DNA of 51,560 nt, taken from positions 1 to 51,560 of the forward strand of contig JABFQW010000039.1 in the NCBI GenBank assembly GCA_013141455.1. Reading direction: 5' to 3'. Position 1 is the stretch's first letter; every line of letters starts with the position of its first letter. The translations under genes were made by a program, and so were the position numbers. Origin of the DNA: Bacteroidales bacterium. Its GTDB lineage: Bacteria > Bacteroidota > Bacteroidia > Bacteroidales > F082. Below, piece by piece: positions 25,040 through 34,042 of the stretch. The notes under the pieces were generated by a model. It was not told the origin of the DNA and searched no databases. It saw only the letters and a list, made by a program, of their open reading frames with translations.

Positions 25040-25477
25040 ATGGATTTAAGTAAGATTGTTTCAATCAGTGGGAAGCCGGGTTTATATAAGGTAACCGGGC
25101 AGGGTAAGGCAAATGTTATCGTTGAATCGCTTATCGATGGAACGCGCTTTGCCGCATTCATGCAGGATAAGATGAGTTCACTCGAAGAAATTAGCATCTT
25201 CACCACCAATGATGACCGCCCGCTGAAAGAGGTATTTAAGACTATCCACAACGCCTTTGGACAGCAACTCGGTTTTGATGTAAAAAAACTGAATCAGAAA
25301 GAGTTGAAGGAAAAATTCGCTATCGCTGTTCCCGATTATAATACCGAAACGGTATATCAGTCCGATATGAAAAAGGTGTTCGTCTGGTACCAGATGCTGA
25401 CCGAAAAAGAACTGCTCGATTTCAGTGAAGAACCGGTGGTTGAAGAAATTGAAGTTGATGAAAAAGCAAAAGATTAA
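25040..25477 (+). CDS. DUF5606 protein, conserved in Bacteroidota
   Basis: A 145-residue cytoplasmic protein beginning MDLSKIVSISGKPGLYKVTGQGKANVIVESLIDGTRFAAF, typical of DUF5606. An acidic tail (EEPVVEEIEVDEKAKD) ends it. Function is not known to me. The first third resembles a small beta-barrel that could bind nucleic acid or peptide, but this is a guess. It has its own promoter box and is followed by a terminator, so it is a single-gene unit. Confidence 0.82.
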   Translation: MDLSKIVSISGKPGLYKVTGQGKANVIVESLIDGTRFAAFMQDKMSSLEEISIFTTNDDRPLKEVFKTIHNAFGQQLGFDVKKLNQKELKEKFAIAVPDYNTETVYQSDMKKVFVWYQMLTEKELLDFSEEPVVEEIEVDEKAKD

Positions 25478-25483
25478 AAACTG

Positions 25484-25510
25484 AAAGTCCCTCTATCGGG
25501 ACTTTTTTTT
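25484..25510 (+). terminator. Intrinsic terminator after the DUF5606 gene
   Basis: AAAGTCCC and GGGACTTT pair around TCTATC and are followed by six more T. It lies 6 nt after the stop codon and 12 bp before pyrD. Confidence 0.85.
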
Positions 25511-25522
25511 AATAAGTAAATC

Positions 25523-26566
25523 ATGTATAAATCACTTTTACGCCCCATTTTCTTCCTCGTTAACCCTGAAACTATACACCATTGGGTCATGGGGTTGTTA
25601 AAGATATTCGGCAGCATTCCGGGCCTGCGAAGTGCATTGAAATGGTTTTTTACTGTAAAAGACAATCGCTTAGAAAAGGAATTGTTTGGTATCCGGTTTC
25701 CTAATCCTGTAGGTATTGCGGCCGGTTTCGATAAAAATGCGGAGGTGTATGAAGAACTTTCTTCGTTGGGTTTCGGATTCGTTGAAATCGGAACGGTTAC
25801 CCCCAAAGCGCAACCCGGCAACCCCAAACCAAGGTTGTTTCGTCTCACGAAAGACCATGCGCTAATCAACCGCATGGGATTCAATAACCGGGGACTCGAA
25901 CAGGCTGTCGTTCAACTGAAAAAACGTAAATCGAATGTGATCATTGGTGGTAATATCGGTAAGAATACCTTAACACCCAATGCGATAGCTTACCAGGATT
26001 ACGAAGAGAACTTTGCCGGACTTTTCGATTTTGTCGATTATTTCGTGGTGAACGTGAGCTGTCCGAATATCTCCGACCTGAAAGAACTTCAGGATCAGGA
26101 TGCACTGATGGAAATATTAAACAGGCTTCAGCTTATAAACAATAGTAAACCGAAGCGCAAACCGATATTGCTAAAGATATCGCCCGATCTGAACAACAAG
26201 CAGCTCGATGAAGTGATTGATATTGTGCGTCTAACGAAAATTGATGGTGTGGTGGCAACCAATACCAGTATCAAAAGGAATCTGAATAATTACAACAAAA
26301 ATGAGATTGAAGCCATCGGAAATGGCGGTCTGAGCGGACTACCAGTGCGCGAACGGTCAACCGAAATTATTCGTTATCTGGCCACGAAATCGGGTAAAGC
26401 CTTCCCGATCATCGGGGTTGGCGGAATATTTACCGCTATAGATGCCATCGAAAAACTTGAAGCCGGTGCCGACCTAGTGCAGGTTTATACGGGCTTCATC
26501 TACGAAGGACCATGTATTGCCAAAAAAATAAATAAGGCCATCCTGAAGCAAATGAAATCATCTTAA
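25523..26566 (+). CDS. pyrD: Dihydroorotate dehydrogenase, class 2 (quinone-dependent) type
   Basis: Oxidises dihydroorotate to orotate in pyrimidine synthesis. The 347-residue protein has the N-terminal membrane-associating extension typical of class 2 (residues 1-45, [22 protein letters not shown]) and the FMN barrel with [19 protein letters not shown] and [27 protein letters not shown] motifs. In class 2 enzymes the catalytic base is a serine in NxSSPN. Here it reads NVSCPN with C180, the base used by class 1 enzymes. I believe Cys is also seen in some Bacteroidota homologues, so this is a variant rather than a defect. Confidence 0.93.
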   Translation: MYKSLLRPIFFLVNPETIHHWVMGLLKIFGSIPGLRSALKWFFTVKDNRLEKELFGIRFPNPVGIAAGFDKNAEVYEELSSLGFGFVEIGTVTPKAQPGNPKPRLFRLTKDHALINRMGFNNRGLEQAVVQLKKRKSNVIIGGNIGKNTLTPNAIAYQDYEENFAGLFDFVDYFVVNVSCPNISDLKELQDQDALMEILNRLQLINNSKPKRKPILLKISPDLNNKQLDEVIDIVRLTKIDGVVATNTSIKRNLNNYNKNEIEAIGNGGLSGLPVRERSTEIIRYLATKSGKAFPIIGVGGIFTAIDAIEKLEAGADLVQVYTGFIYEGPCIAKKINKAILKQMKSS

Positions 26567-26640
26567 CATGTTTTCATTTGCTACCACACAGAATTTCAGG
26601 TAATTTACATATACAGCGTATCGGTTCCGATTCAGAAAGA

Positions 26641-26991
26641 TCAGGTTGTTGATGATAACATACCGCTGATCTCAATGGCCACCTGACGGTTGAAAGTAAA
26701 TGTAAGTTGCTGGTAATTGATCAAATCGACAATGGTTCCGATGAGGCAAAAACCGGCTGTAAAAAAGTACAGTATTCCCATTCCTATCTGATTCAGTAAA
26801 ATGCGGTGAACGCCGGCGGCGCCAAGGAAACCGAGTAGTGTTACTAAAAGTATCATTTGCGGATCGCGGCGACGTGCGCGGTAAACGGTAGCAAACATTT
26901 TTAATTTCTCTTCAGAATATGCATTGGTAAGTGTTTGAACAAACACCATTTCTTCCCCTGCAATTTCAGGCATCAATTCGTAAAATTTCAT
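26641..26991 (-). CDS. TM2-domain membrane protein
   Basis: A 116-residue protein with a cytoplasmic N-terminal part and two membrane helices (about 45-66 and 72-93) joined by GVHRILLNQIGMGILYFFTAGFCLIGTIVDLI, the TM2 signature (DRFY-like turn as HRIL). A short tail follows. Function unknown. In Bacteroidota such genes often lie beside DUF2752 genes, and one follows at 27347 on the same strand. Confidence 0.82.
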   Translation of the reverse strand: MKFYELMPEIAGEEMVFVQTLTNAYSEEKLKMFATVYRARRRDPQMILLVTLLGFLGAAGVHRILLNQIGMGILYFFTAGFCLIGTIVDLINYQQLTFTFNRQVAIEISGMLSSTT

Positions 26992-27014
26992 GTTACATTG
27001 ATTTTTTAAATTTG

Positions 27015-27346
27015 TTAATAGCTAAAGAGCGAAATTATCGTGAAACAAGAATATAGTAAAGACAAAATAGGTGAATGAAAGGGTTTTATCGGTGAAAGGA
27101 GGAATGTCGGATTTAAGTGTGCGAAAAACGTTGTATAATTAGTAAATTCTTCTTTTGAAATCTTAAGCTTGAGTCCAATCCGATAAGCCAAATATTGCCA
27201 CCAGAACACAAAAACACCAAATTTCACCAAGGGTAAAACACTGAATGTGTGGGTTTGGTGCACTTTGGAGATTTGGCGTTTTAGTGGCATATCTTTTTTA
27301 ATTTATTTTAGGAGTGGGTTCAAGCTTCAATACACGAGATATCATG
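27015..27346. other. Intergenic stretch with a palindromic dispersed repeat
   Basis: At 27196-27289 a roughly 94-bp element begins TGCCACCAGAACAC and ends TTTTAGTGGCA, with imperfectly complementary arms of about 38 bp (ACCAAATTTCACCAAGGG against GGGTTTGGTGCACTTTGG). It resembles repeats seen widely in Bacteroidota. A 91-codon minus-strand frame starts inside the repeat and is not a gene. The rest holds nothing that I can name. Confidence 0.5.
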
Positions 27347-27655
27347 TTAAAGTCTGTTTTTAAGTCGTTGATAATTATGGTTTTGGATGATTATTGAAAT
27401 AATTCTTACGGTTAAAAAAACGATTGTAATCATCCCCAATGGATGCATATCAAATGACTGGCCGAACTGTCCATGAAAAGCTGCCGAAACGGAATGACCC
27501 AAGCCGCAGCCCGGACAACTTTCGATCCCCAGCTTGCGAAACATGCAAAGGGATGGCCCGGCTGTATAGGGATCCATTGTGGCCAATAATATCAGAGCTA
27601 CAAGCCAGACGATGGCTTCGAAATAGGTTCTCAAAAAATGAAAAGTTTTTTTCAT
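27347..27655 (-). CDS. DUF2752 membrane protein
   Basis: A 102-residue protein with an N-terminal helix (about 12-28), then the characteristic CPGCGLGHSVSAAFHGQFGQSFDMHPLG segment (about 47-74), and a second helix (about 75-92). The two cysteines of CPGCG may bind metal or form a disulphide. Function unknown. It has its own -7 box overlapping the murB stop codon (27673-27680). Confidence 0.85.
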   Translation of the reverse strand: MKKTFHFLRTYFEAIVWLVALILLATMDPYTAGPSLCMFRKLGIESCPGCGLGHSVSAAFHGQFGQSFDMHPLGMITIVFLTVRIISIIIQNHNYQRLKNRL

Positions 27656-27672
27656 TTTGACTAATAATAAGT

Positions 27673-27680
27673 CAAAGTTA
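27673..27680 (-). promoter_or_regulatory. Promoter -7 element of the DUF2752 gene
   Basis: Minus-strand TAACTTTG fits TAnnTTTG and is 18 bp ahead of the ATG at 27655, overlapping the end of murB. Confidence 0.5.
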
Positions 27681-28691
27681 AACGATATTTACTTCCATCT
27701 CCAATTCAATACCAAATTCCTCAATAACAGATTGTTTTGCCATCATGGCAGCCAGAAACAATTCACGGCCGGTCGCGTTTCCATGATTTACCAATACCAG
27801 GCATTGTTTATCGTGAAAACCTGCGTTGCCAACCCTTCGTCCTTTCCAGTTTGTTTTTTCGATAAGCCAGGCAGCCGATACCTTGGTGAAATCTTTAACA
27901 TCAGGATGTCCAACGATATCCGGAAATTCGCGTTGCAGGTTCTGAAAAAGCAGGTTGTGGATCACAGGATTCTTGAAAAAACTACCGGCATTACCCAATT
28001 GAGCAGGATCGGGGAGTTTTGAATTACGGATCGCGATCACCGCTTTACTCACATCGTTGATGGTAGGATTTACAATGCCTTTTTCGTATAAATACTGAAA
28101 TAATACGCCATATTTAAAGTCAAGCACCGGCTGTTTGTTTAACCTGAAATCAACATGGGTGATAAGATAGTGGTCGCGTAACCTGGTTTTAAACACACTC
28201 GTCCGGTAACCAAACTCACATTCATCTTTATTGAAAAAAACTTTTTCACCGGTCGTTAGGTCAACCGCTGTCAATTGATAAAAAACATCCTTAAGTTCGG
28301 TTCCGTAAGCGCCAATATTCTGAATCGGGGCGGCACCAACCGTTCCGGGTATGAGCGATAGATTTTCGAGCCCGCCGTAGCCTTCTTTTACCATCTCCTC
28401 AACAAATCCGGCCCACGATTCACCTGCCGCAACCCTTATATAAACATTGTTACCCATCTCTCTGAGTATGGTTTTGCCTTTGGTTTCGATACGTACAACC
28501 AAACCGTTAAAAAAATCATCCAGAAAAAGTACATTACTGCCTGCACCCAAAATTAAACGTTTCTCTTCTTTGAAAACTGAATCCTTAATCAGGTCAAAAA
28601 CTTCGTCAGCATCCTTGATAATACTAAAAAAACTAGCGGTGACATGTAAACCAAAAGTGTTATATTTATCCAGAGTAACGTATCTATCCAT
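27678..28691 (-). CDS. murB: UDP-N-acetylenolpyruvoylglucosamine reductase MurB
   Basis: Reduces UDP-GlcNAc-enolpyruvate to UDP-MurNAc for peptidoglycan, using FAD and NADPH. The chosen ATG at 28691 gives 337 residues. FAD-domain motifs are LILGAGSNVLF (about 45-55), SLIPGTVGAAPIQNIGAYG (about 110-128) and FGYRTS (about 160-165). The active-site serine is in GNAGSFFKNP (about 236-245). The C-terminal QCLVLVNHGNATGREL is also typical. An upstream TTG, six codons earlier, is excluded by the -7 box at 28707-28714. Confidence 0.95.
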   Translation of the reverse strand: MDRYVTLDKYNTFGLHVTASFFSIIKDADEVFDLIKDSVFKEEKRLILGAGSNVLFLDDFFNGLVVRIETKGKTILREMGNNVYIRVAAGESWAGFVEEMVKEGYGGLENLSLIPGTVGAAPIQNIGAYGTELKDVFYQLTAVDLTTGEKVFFNKDECEFGYRTSVFKTRLRDHYLITHVDFRLNKQPVLDFKYGVLFQYLYEKGIVNPTINDVSKAVIAIRNSKLPDPAQLGNAGSFFKNPVIHNLLFQNLQREFPDIVGHPDVKDFTKVSAAWLIEKTNWKGRRVGNAGFHDKQCLVLVNHGNATGRELFLAAMMAKQSVIEEFGIELEMEVNIV

Positions 28692-28706
28692 CAATTCTTT
28701 TTTTGC

Positions 28707-28714
28707 CAAAGGTA
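28707..28714 (-). promoter_or_regulatory. Promoter -7 element of murB
   Basis: The minus strand reads TACCTTTG, fitting TAnnTTTG, 15 bp ahead of the ATG at 28691. Confidence 0.6.
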
Positions 28715-28791
28715 CATGTTAAAACAATAAATTGATGTTTGAACAGTTATTTAAACATTAACAAATATGTTAACAAGAGGATACTTTTTAC

Positions 28792-29907
28792 TTGAAAAAG
28801 GCGTATGTTTCTGTAATCAATGATCTTGTAACAGATCAACGGGTTCACAAATCTTGTGTGGCGCTACAGAAGTCTGGTTTTCAGGTGGTGTTGATCGGGC
28901 GAAAACTCAGGAATAGTTTACCAATGCCTTCGCGTGAATATGAAACAATCAGAATGCGGTTGTTTTTCGTTAACGGGCCTATGTTTTATGCTGAATTTAA
29001 CATGCGATTATTCTTCTTATTGTTGTTCTCCAAGTGCAATCTTTTAGTATCGAATGATTTAGATACATTATTGCCAAACTTCATCGTATCGCGGATCCGA
29101 AGTATTCCAATGGCCTACGACAGCCATGAATACTATACCGAAACGCCTGAGCTTGTGAATCGTAGATTTGTTCAACGTGTTTGGAAAACGATTGAGCGGT
29201 TTGTGCTCAGCCGGATGGAGAGCATGATCACCGTTAACGAATCGATTGCCTCCTTATTCAGGCAAAAGTATGGTATTGAGGTGGTTGTAGTTAGAAATAT
29301 ACCACCTTCGCTTGGTCAGAGATCGTTGAAAACACGTTCTGATTTGGGATTACCCGAAAATAAGAAGTTGTTGGTAATTCAGGGATCAGGTATAAATATC
29401 GAAAGAGGGGCTGAGGAACTTGTTCTGGTAATGCAGTATCTCGATAATGTTTTGTTGCTTGTGATCGGTAGCGGTGATGCGATGCCGGTAATCAGGAAAT
29501 TGGTCGCGTTACATCAATTGGAAGAAAAGGTAATGATTTTGCCAAAGATGGATTACAACAGTATGATGTGCTATACCCAACATGCTGATTTTGGTTTCAC
29601 GCTCGACAAAGACACGAACCTAAACTACAGGTTCAGTTTGCCAAATAAGTTGTTCGACTATATTCATGCCGGTATTCCTGTGATTGCGACTCCACTGGCT
29701 GAGATCAAAGCAATTATCGACAGGTATCAGATAGGAGGTTTTATCGATTCGCATGAACCTGAAAAGATGGCCGGAACGATACGTAACTATCTCAACCAGC
29801 CTGAATTGATTATGACCTGGAAAAAAAATCTTAGCTTTGCGATTCAGGCATTGAATTGGGAAAATGAAGAAAAAGTACTGTTAAAATATTACAGCAGATT
29901 CAGATGA
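28792..29907 (+). CDS. Glycosyltransferase, GT-B fold (family 4-like)
   Basis: A 371-residue cytoplasmic or membrane-associated sugar transferase. The N-terminal half begins MKKAYVSVINDLVTDQRVHKSC and contains DSHEYYTETPEL. The C-terminal half has the nucleotide-sugar site with LLVIQGSGINIERGAEEL and FSLPNKLFDYIHAGIPVIATPLAEI, the E-x7-E-type region of GT4 enzymes. The start is a TTG (28792), kept because the first conserved beta strand begins at residue 3. The next gene overlaps its stop by 4 bp, so the two are coupled. Donor and acceptor are unknown. Envelope polysaccharide is likely. Confidence 0.85.
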   Translation: MKKAYVSVINDLVTDQRVHKSCVALQKSGFQVVLIGRKLRNSLPMPSREYETIRMRLFFVNGPMFYAEFNMRLFFLLLFSKCNLLVSNDLDTLLPNFIVSRIRSIPMAYDSHEYYTETPELVNRRFVQRVWKTIERFVLSRMESMITVNESIASLFRQKYGIEVVVVRNIPPSLGQRSLKTRSDLGLPENKKLLVIQGSGINIERGAEELVLVMQYLDNVLLLVIGSGDAMPVIRKLVALHQLEEKVMILPKMDYNSMMCYTQHADFGFTLDKDTNLNYRFSLPNKLFDYIHAGIPVIATPLAEIKAIIDRYQIGGFIDSHEPEKMAGTIRNYLNQPELIMTWKKNLSFAIQALNWENEEKVLLKYYSRFR

Positions 29908-31019
29908 AAAAGCATATTCACCTCGTTTCATTCGATGTGCCATTCCCTGCCAATTATGGCGGAGTTATTGATGTTTTTTTCAAAATCAAGGAAATGGTCG
30001 CGAAAGGGATGCATATTCATTTGCATTGCTTCGAATATGGAAGGTCGCGATCTGAAGAGCTTGAAAGCCTTTGTTATTCAGTTAATTATTATAAGCGCGA
30101 CATATCGAAAAAGAATTTTTTTAAGAGTATGCCCTATATCGTTAGCTCGCGTTTTTCTGAAGAAATGGTCAACAACCTGCTTCAGGATAATTATCCGATC
30201 CTGTTGGAGGGCCTGCATACCTGTCAGCTTCTATCCGATCCACGACTTGCAAACAGGAAAATTTCGGTACGGACGCACAATATCGAACACGAATACTATC
30301 AACACCTGGCACATGCCGAAACTTCATTTCTGAAGAAATACTACCTTTTTAACGAAGCCGGAAAACTTAAGAAGTATGAAGAAATCCTGCAAAATGCCAG
30401 CCAACTGATTGCCATATCAAAAAATGATGAGCGGTATTTTGCTTCTAATTTTTCCCGGGTCGATTTTGTGCCTGCCTTCCATCCGCATAAAAAGGTGAGC
30501 ATCAAAGGTGGTAAGGGTGAATATGCTTTGTATCATGGTAATCTGTCGGTGGCCGAGAATTTTAATGCAGTTAAATACTTGATAACAAATGTATTTAAGG
30601 ATTCGAAATACCCATTAAAAGTAGCCGGACTCAATCCGCGTGCGCAATTAAGAACGATGATTGCTGCTTGTCCGAATATCGAACTCATTGCCAATCCTAC
30701 AGATGACGAGCTTTTTGAGTTGATCAACAATGCGCAGCTAAATGTTTCCATCACATTTCAGGCAACAGGATTAAAACTGAAACTCTTGAATATGCTCTAC
30801 AACGGTCGTTTTTGTATTGCAAACGATAAGATGCTGAGTGGCACAGCATTAGATGAATTATGCATTGTGGCGAATGACGCAGATGCTATAAAGCGGAAAA
30901 TTAAAGAGTTATGGAAAAGACCATTCACAAAACGTGAGATTGAATATCGAACCCAGAAACTATCGATGTTATACAATAATGGTCATAATGTTGAAAAGCT
31001 CATCAACCTAATAACTTGA
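29904..31019 (+). CDS. Glycosyltransferase, GT-B fold, second of a coupled pair
   Basis: A 371-residue protein that starts MKKHIHLVSFDVPFPANYGGVIDVF, with the PxxGG-type acceptor loop of GT-B enzymes. RTHNIEHEYY (about 123-132) marks the acceptor domain. The C-terminal donor domain includes YALYHGNLSVAENF and a glutamine/glycine-rich ATGLKLKLLNMLYNGRF. It overlaps the upstream glycosyltransferase by 4 bp and ends 12 bp inside the convergent ftsE-like gene. It probably adds the next sugar to the same glycan. The glycan is not identified. Confidence 0.82.
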   Translation: MKKHIHLVSFDVPFPANYGGVIDVFFKIKEMVAKGMHIHLHCFEYGRSRSEELESLCYSVNYYKRDISKKNFFKSMPYIVSSRFSEEMVNNLLQDNYPILLEGLHTCQLLSDPRLANRKISVRTHNIEHEYYQHLAHAETSFLKKYYLFNEAGKLKKYEEILQNASQLIAISKNDERYFASNFSRVDFVPAFHPHKKVSIKGGKGEYALYHGNLSVAENFNAVKYLITNVFKDSKYPLKVAGLNPRAQLRTMIAACPNIELIANPTDDELFELINNAQLNVSITFQATGLKLKLLNMLYNGRFCIANDKMLSGTALDELCIVANDADAIKRKIKELWKRPFTKREIEYRTQKLSMLYNNGHNVEKLINLIT

Positions 31020-31685
31020 TGTAGTAATCGTGCCTTCCTCACATTTAATTACCCTGTGTGGAAATTTATTGATCAGGTTATAGTTGTGGGTAGCCATCAA
31101 TACAGCCTGTCCGTTTTCACTGATATTTTGTAATAAGCGCATAATCCCGTTTGAAGTTTCCGGATCAAGATTTCCTGTAGGTTCATCGGCAAGTATAATC
31201 TCAGGATTGTTAAGCAACGAACGGGCGATTGCTACACGTTGTTGTTCGCCCCCCGAAAGCTGGTGCGGGAGTTTGAAATTTTTGGCGGTTAATCCAACCT
31301 GTTCGAGTACTTGTTTAATCCTGTCATCTATTTTATTTTTGTCGGTCCAGCCGGTTGATTTCAACACAAATTCCAGATTCTTATGCACATCACGATCTTC
31401 GAGAAGTTGAAAATCCTGAAAAATAATCCCGAGTTTACGGCGTAAATAGGGGACTTCTTTCCTTTTTAATTTGCGCAAATTGAATCCAACAACACTCGCT
31501 TCGCCTTCAATGGCCGGTAATTCGGCATACATCGTTTTCAATAAACTCGATTTGCCACTGCCCGTTTTACCGATCAGATAAACAAATTCACCCTTACTGA
31601 TTTCGAAGTCAACATTCACCAAAACGAGGTTGTTTTTCTGGAAAACAGAAATCTTCTTGAAATCGACTATTGTTTCAGAGATCAT
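31008..31685 (-). CDS. ftsE: FtsE-like ABC ATPase
   Basis: A 225-residue ABC ATPase with Walker [10 protein letters not shown] (about 39-47), Q-loop [15 protein letters not shown], signature LSGGEQQR and Walker [12 protein letters not shown]. Its length and the [18 protein letters not shown] region fit FtsE, which with the membrane partner FtsX activates peptidoglycan hydrolases at division. No ftsX is in this window, and in Bacteroidota the two are often apart. Another LolD-type ATPase is possible. Its end overlaps the convergent glycosyltransferase gene by 12 bp. Promoter box at 31700-31707. Confidence 0.8.
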   Translation of the reverse strand: MISETIVDFKKISVFQKNNLVLVNVDFEISKGEFVYLIGKTGSGKSSLLKTMYAELPAIEGEASVVGFNLRKLKRKEVPYLRRKLGIIFQDFQLLEDRDVHKNLEFVLKSTGWTDKNKIDDRIKQVLEQVGLTAKNFKLPHQLSGGEQQRVAIARSLLNNPEIILADEPTGNLDPETSNGIMRLLQNISENGQAVLMATHNYNLINKFPHRVIKCEEGTITTSSY

Positions 31686-31699
31686 TTATATTTTTTGTT

Positions 31700-31707
31700 C
31701 AAATGTA
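31700..31707 (-). promoter_or_regulatory. Promoter -7 element of the ftsE-like gene
   Basis: Minus-strand TACATTTG fits TAnnTTTG, 15 bp ahead of the ATG at 31685. Confidence 0.55.
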
Positions 31708-31856
31708 AGAAAATTGCAAAAATCAGGGAATGATTTTTAAATTCAAAGGTAATTTATACAAGGAATCGGGTTTTCAAAACATAGTATTTGAATTGAATAC
31801 TTTCTTTTCGAACGCTTCGATTAGTTCCGTTTCGAAAGACAATATTTATAACTGAT

Positions 31857-32735
31857 TTATTTTATCAACGGATCAATCATCAGGGCAATGATTACAGCAA
31901 GTACAAAATAATTTATCCGCATGAAATAGAAGAAAGGATTGATTTTTGTAGTTTGATTACGTAGCAAACCCGAAAAAATATATAACAGCCAAATAACTGA
32001 AAGCAAAATGATGATGGTAATAATATGGGTTTCGATGATCCCGAATAGTGGCAGCATAAGTGCTGTGGCAGCCGTGGCAAATGTCCATAAAAAAATCATC
32101 GATCTGATGCTTTGTTCGCTGTAAACCTGTGTGATGGAAGGATAACCTGCTTCAACATATTCCTTGCCATATTTGAGCATCAGCAACCAAAAATGTGGTA
32201 CCTGCCAGATGAAGAAGAAAAAAGCCAGTAATACTACTTGCGGATCAGTAACTGATCCACCACCGGCAACCCATCCAACAACAGGTGGAATGGCTCCGAT
32301 AACTGAACCTGGAATCACCGCAAAGGCTGTCTTACGTTTCATCGGTGTATAAATGCCATTATACCAGATTAAAGCTAAAAGTCCTAATTGCAACCCGATT
32401 ATATTTGAACCAACATAGATTAAAGTTGCTCCGGCCAATGATAATACTATCGCAACAATGACGGCGTCCTTTCGACTTATTTTACCTGATGGAATCGGGC
32501 GGTTCATCGTCCTTAACATGAGTTTATCGCGATCAGCATCCTGGAAATGATTCAGTGCCGATGACCCACAGGCGAGTAAAAATATACCGATTGTTGGTAA
32601 AATCAAACCGGTATCTATGCTTCCTTTGGCCAACAAATAACCAGCGATGGTCGTAAACGCTACCGCGAAGGTGATTTTGACCTTACTCAGTTCCATAAGG
32701 AGCTTAAATGTGAATTTTGTCTTCATTGTACTCAT
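31857..32735 (-). CDS. ctaB: Protoheme IX farnesyltransferase (heme O synthase)
   Basis: Adds a farnesyl chain to protoheme, making heme O for the oxidase. The 292-residue inner-membrane UbiA-family protein carries NHFQDADRDKLMLRTMNRPIPSGKIS (about 62-87), the prenyl-pyrophosphate binding motif, and the second motif IWYNGIYTPMKRKTAFAVIPG. It is the last gene of the oxidase operon, 68 bp after subunit II. Heme A synthase is not in the window. Without it the enzyme might carry heme O instead of heme A, or ctaA is elsewhere. Confidence 0.92.
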   Translation of the reverse strand: MSTMKTKFTFKLLMELSKVKITFAVAFTTIAGYLLAKGSIDTGLILPTIGIFLLACGSSALNHFQDADRDKLMLRTMNRPIPSGKISRKDAVIVAIVLSLAGATLIYVGSNIIGLQLGLLALIWYNGIYTPMKRKTAFAVIPGSVIGAIPPVVGWVAGGGSVTDPQVVLLAFFFFIWQVPHFWLLMLKYGKEYVEAGYPSITQVYSEQSIRSMIFLWTFATAATALMLPLFGIIETHIITIIILLSVIWLLYIFSGLLRNQTTKINPFFYFMRINYFVLAVIIALMIDPLIK

Positions 32736-32803
32736 TTCTATGTAATGCTTACTGAAACCTATGGAGTTGTTTTCTCAAAAAATGTCAGATCACATCGCGT
32801 AAC

Positions 32804-33715
32804 TTATTTTACAGTTTTCAAATACTCAATAATCTGATCAATCTGTTCATCAGTCAAAATCTTATCATAAGGTACCATGAGTCCTTTCATATAACCTTTC
32901 ACAACATCGGCATTGGGTGTTTTAACAGAACGTTTGATATATTCTTCATTCACAACAATCTCGTGTTCCGAGCCATCGGTGTCAACAAGCTCCGTACGGC
33001 CAAATACGCCTTTGAATGAAGGCCCGACAAGTTTACTTCCATCCTGTGTGTGGCAACTGAAGCAGGCATTCTTTTTCATGAGTGTTAGTCCGGGATGCTC
33101 ATTGGCAGCTGATGTTGAATCAGAAAGCCACTTTTCGTATGCTTTAACATCAACCACATTAACCGAGGTAAGCATGGCTGAGTGAAGCTGACCGCAATAT
33201 TCGGCGCACATCACATCGTATTTTCCTGCTTTATTCGCTTCAAACCATAAAAAATTGTTTTTTCCGGGTATCAGATCTTCCTTTAAGCGAAATGCCGGGA
33301 TATAGAAACTATGGTTCACGTCTTTCGAAATGAGAAATAGCTTTACAGGTTTGTCAACCGGCACCACCAGCGAATCGGAGAGTTTGCCATTGGCATATTC
33401 AAACGAAAATTTCCACATCTGACCATATACTTTAACCGGAATAGCATCTGCCGGTACATTGCGCATTGGCTTGTATCCCATCCATCCATAGTAAAACATC
33501 ACCAAAACCAAGATGGTCGGAATAACGGTCCAAAGAACCTCCAACGTGTTGTTTCCTTCAATATTTGTAGCTTTCGGATTTCTTTTCTTATTGTAACGTA
33601 TTACAAAATAGATCATTACTGCCGTTATGGCAACTAAAAAAAAGATGGATATTCCGGAAATGATATACAACGACAGATCGACGCCCTGCGCGAAAGTTGA
33701 TGCTCCGTTTTTCAT
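32804..33715 (-). CDS. coxB: Cytochrome c oxidase subunit II with fused cytochrome c domain
   Basis: A 303-residue membrane-anchored periplasmic subunit. Two helices (about 15-38 and 59-80) anchor it. The CuA centre is complete: H135, C170, C174, H178 and M181 in CAEYCGQLHSAM. A cytochrome c domain follows with heme motif CFSCH (218-222) and a downstream MKGLMVPY methionine-type segment. This fusion is the caa3-type arrangement, which takes electrons without a soluble carrier. It sits 3 bp after subunit IV, unusually last among the subunit genes. Confidence 0.94.
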   Translation of the reverse strand: MKNGASTFAQGVDLSLYIISGISIFFLVAITAVMIYFVIRYNKKRNPKATNIEGNNTLEVLWTVIPTILVLVMFYYGWMGYKPMRNVPADAIPVKVYGQMWKFSFEYANGKLSDSLVVPVDKPVKLFLISKDVNHSFYIPAFRLKEDLIPGKNNFLWFEANKAGKYDVMCAEYCGQLHSAMLTSVNVVDVKAYEKWLSDSTSAANEHPGLTLMKKNACFSCHTQDGSKLVGPSFKGVFGRTELVDTDGSEHEIVVNEEYIKRSVKTPNADVVKGYMKGLMVPYDKILTDEQIDQIIEYLKTVK

Positions 33716-33718
33716 AAA

Positions 33719-34036
33719 TTATCGGTTTAAATATTCAATACTCGTTAATATCAGAAATGATGCGAACAACACAACTACGATCAAAACGAGCCAGGTGTAG
33801 ATTTTTTTGTCGAACTTTAGGTGCATAAAGTAATAAGCCACCACAATTACCTTCACGGTTGCAATCAGCATGGCAGTTGCCACGGTGAGTGTTCGCAGAT
33901 TGGCGCCGAAAACAGAAATCGAAACTGTTAAAACAGTTAATAATAACAGAGCTGCCAGGGTACTAAAATGATCCTTATAGCTTACAATATGCGTTTCATG
34001 CGCCTTTTCGGCGTGGTCGTCAGAATGATTTTTCAT
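33719..34036 (-). CDS. Cytochrome c oxidase subunit IV (prokaryotic type)
   Basis: A 105-residue protein with a His-rich cytoplasmic N-terminus (HSDDHAEKAHETHIVSYKDHF) and three helices (about 24-44, 48-70, 80-100). This length and shape match the small prokaryotic COX4 subunit, which stabilises the complex. It lies between subunit III (6 bp upstream) and subunit II. Identification relies on position and topology, as the family is weakly conserved. Confidence 0.85.
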   Translation of the reverse strand: MKNHSDDHAEKAHETHIVSYKDHFSTLAALLLLTVLTVSISVFGANLRTLTVATAMLIATVKVIVVAYYFMHLKFDKKIYTWLVLIVVVLFASFLILTSIEYLNR

Positions 34037-34042
34037 ATCAGA

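Noticed and set aside
27015-27290. Minus-strand reading frame of 91 codons
   Set aside because: It begins inside a palindromic dispersed repeat and shows no domain; similar frames arise wherever this repeat type occurs.
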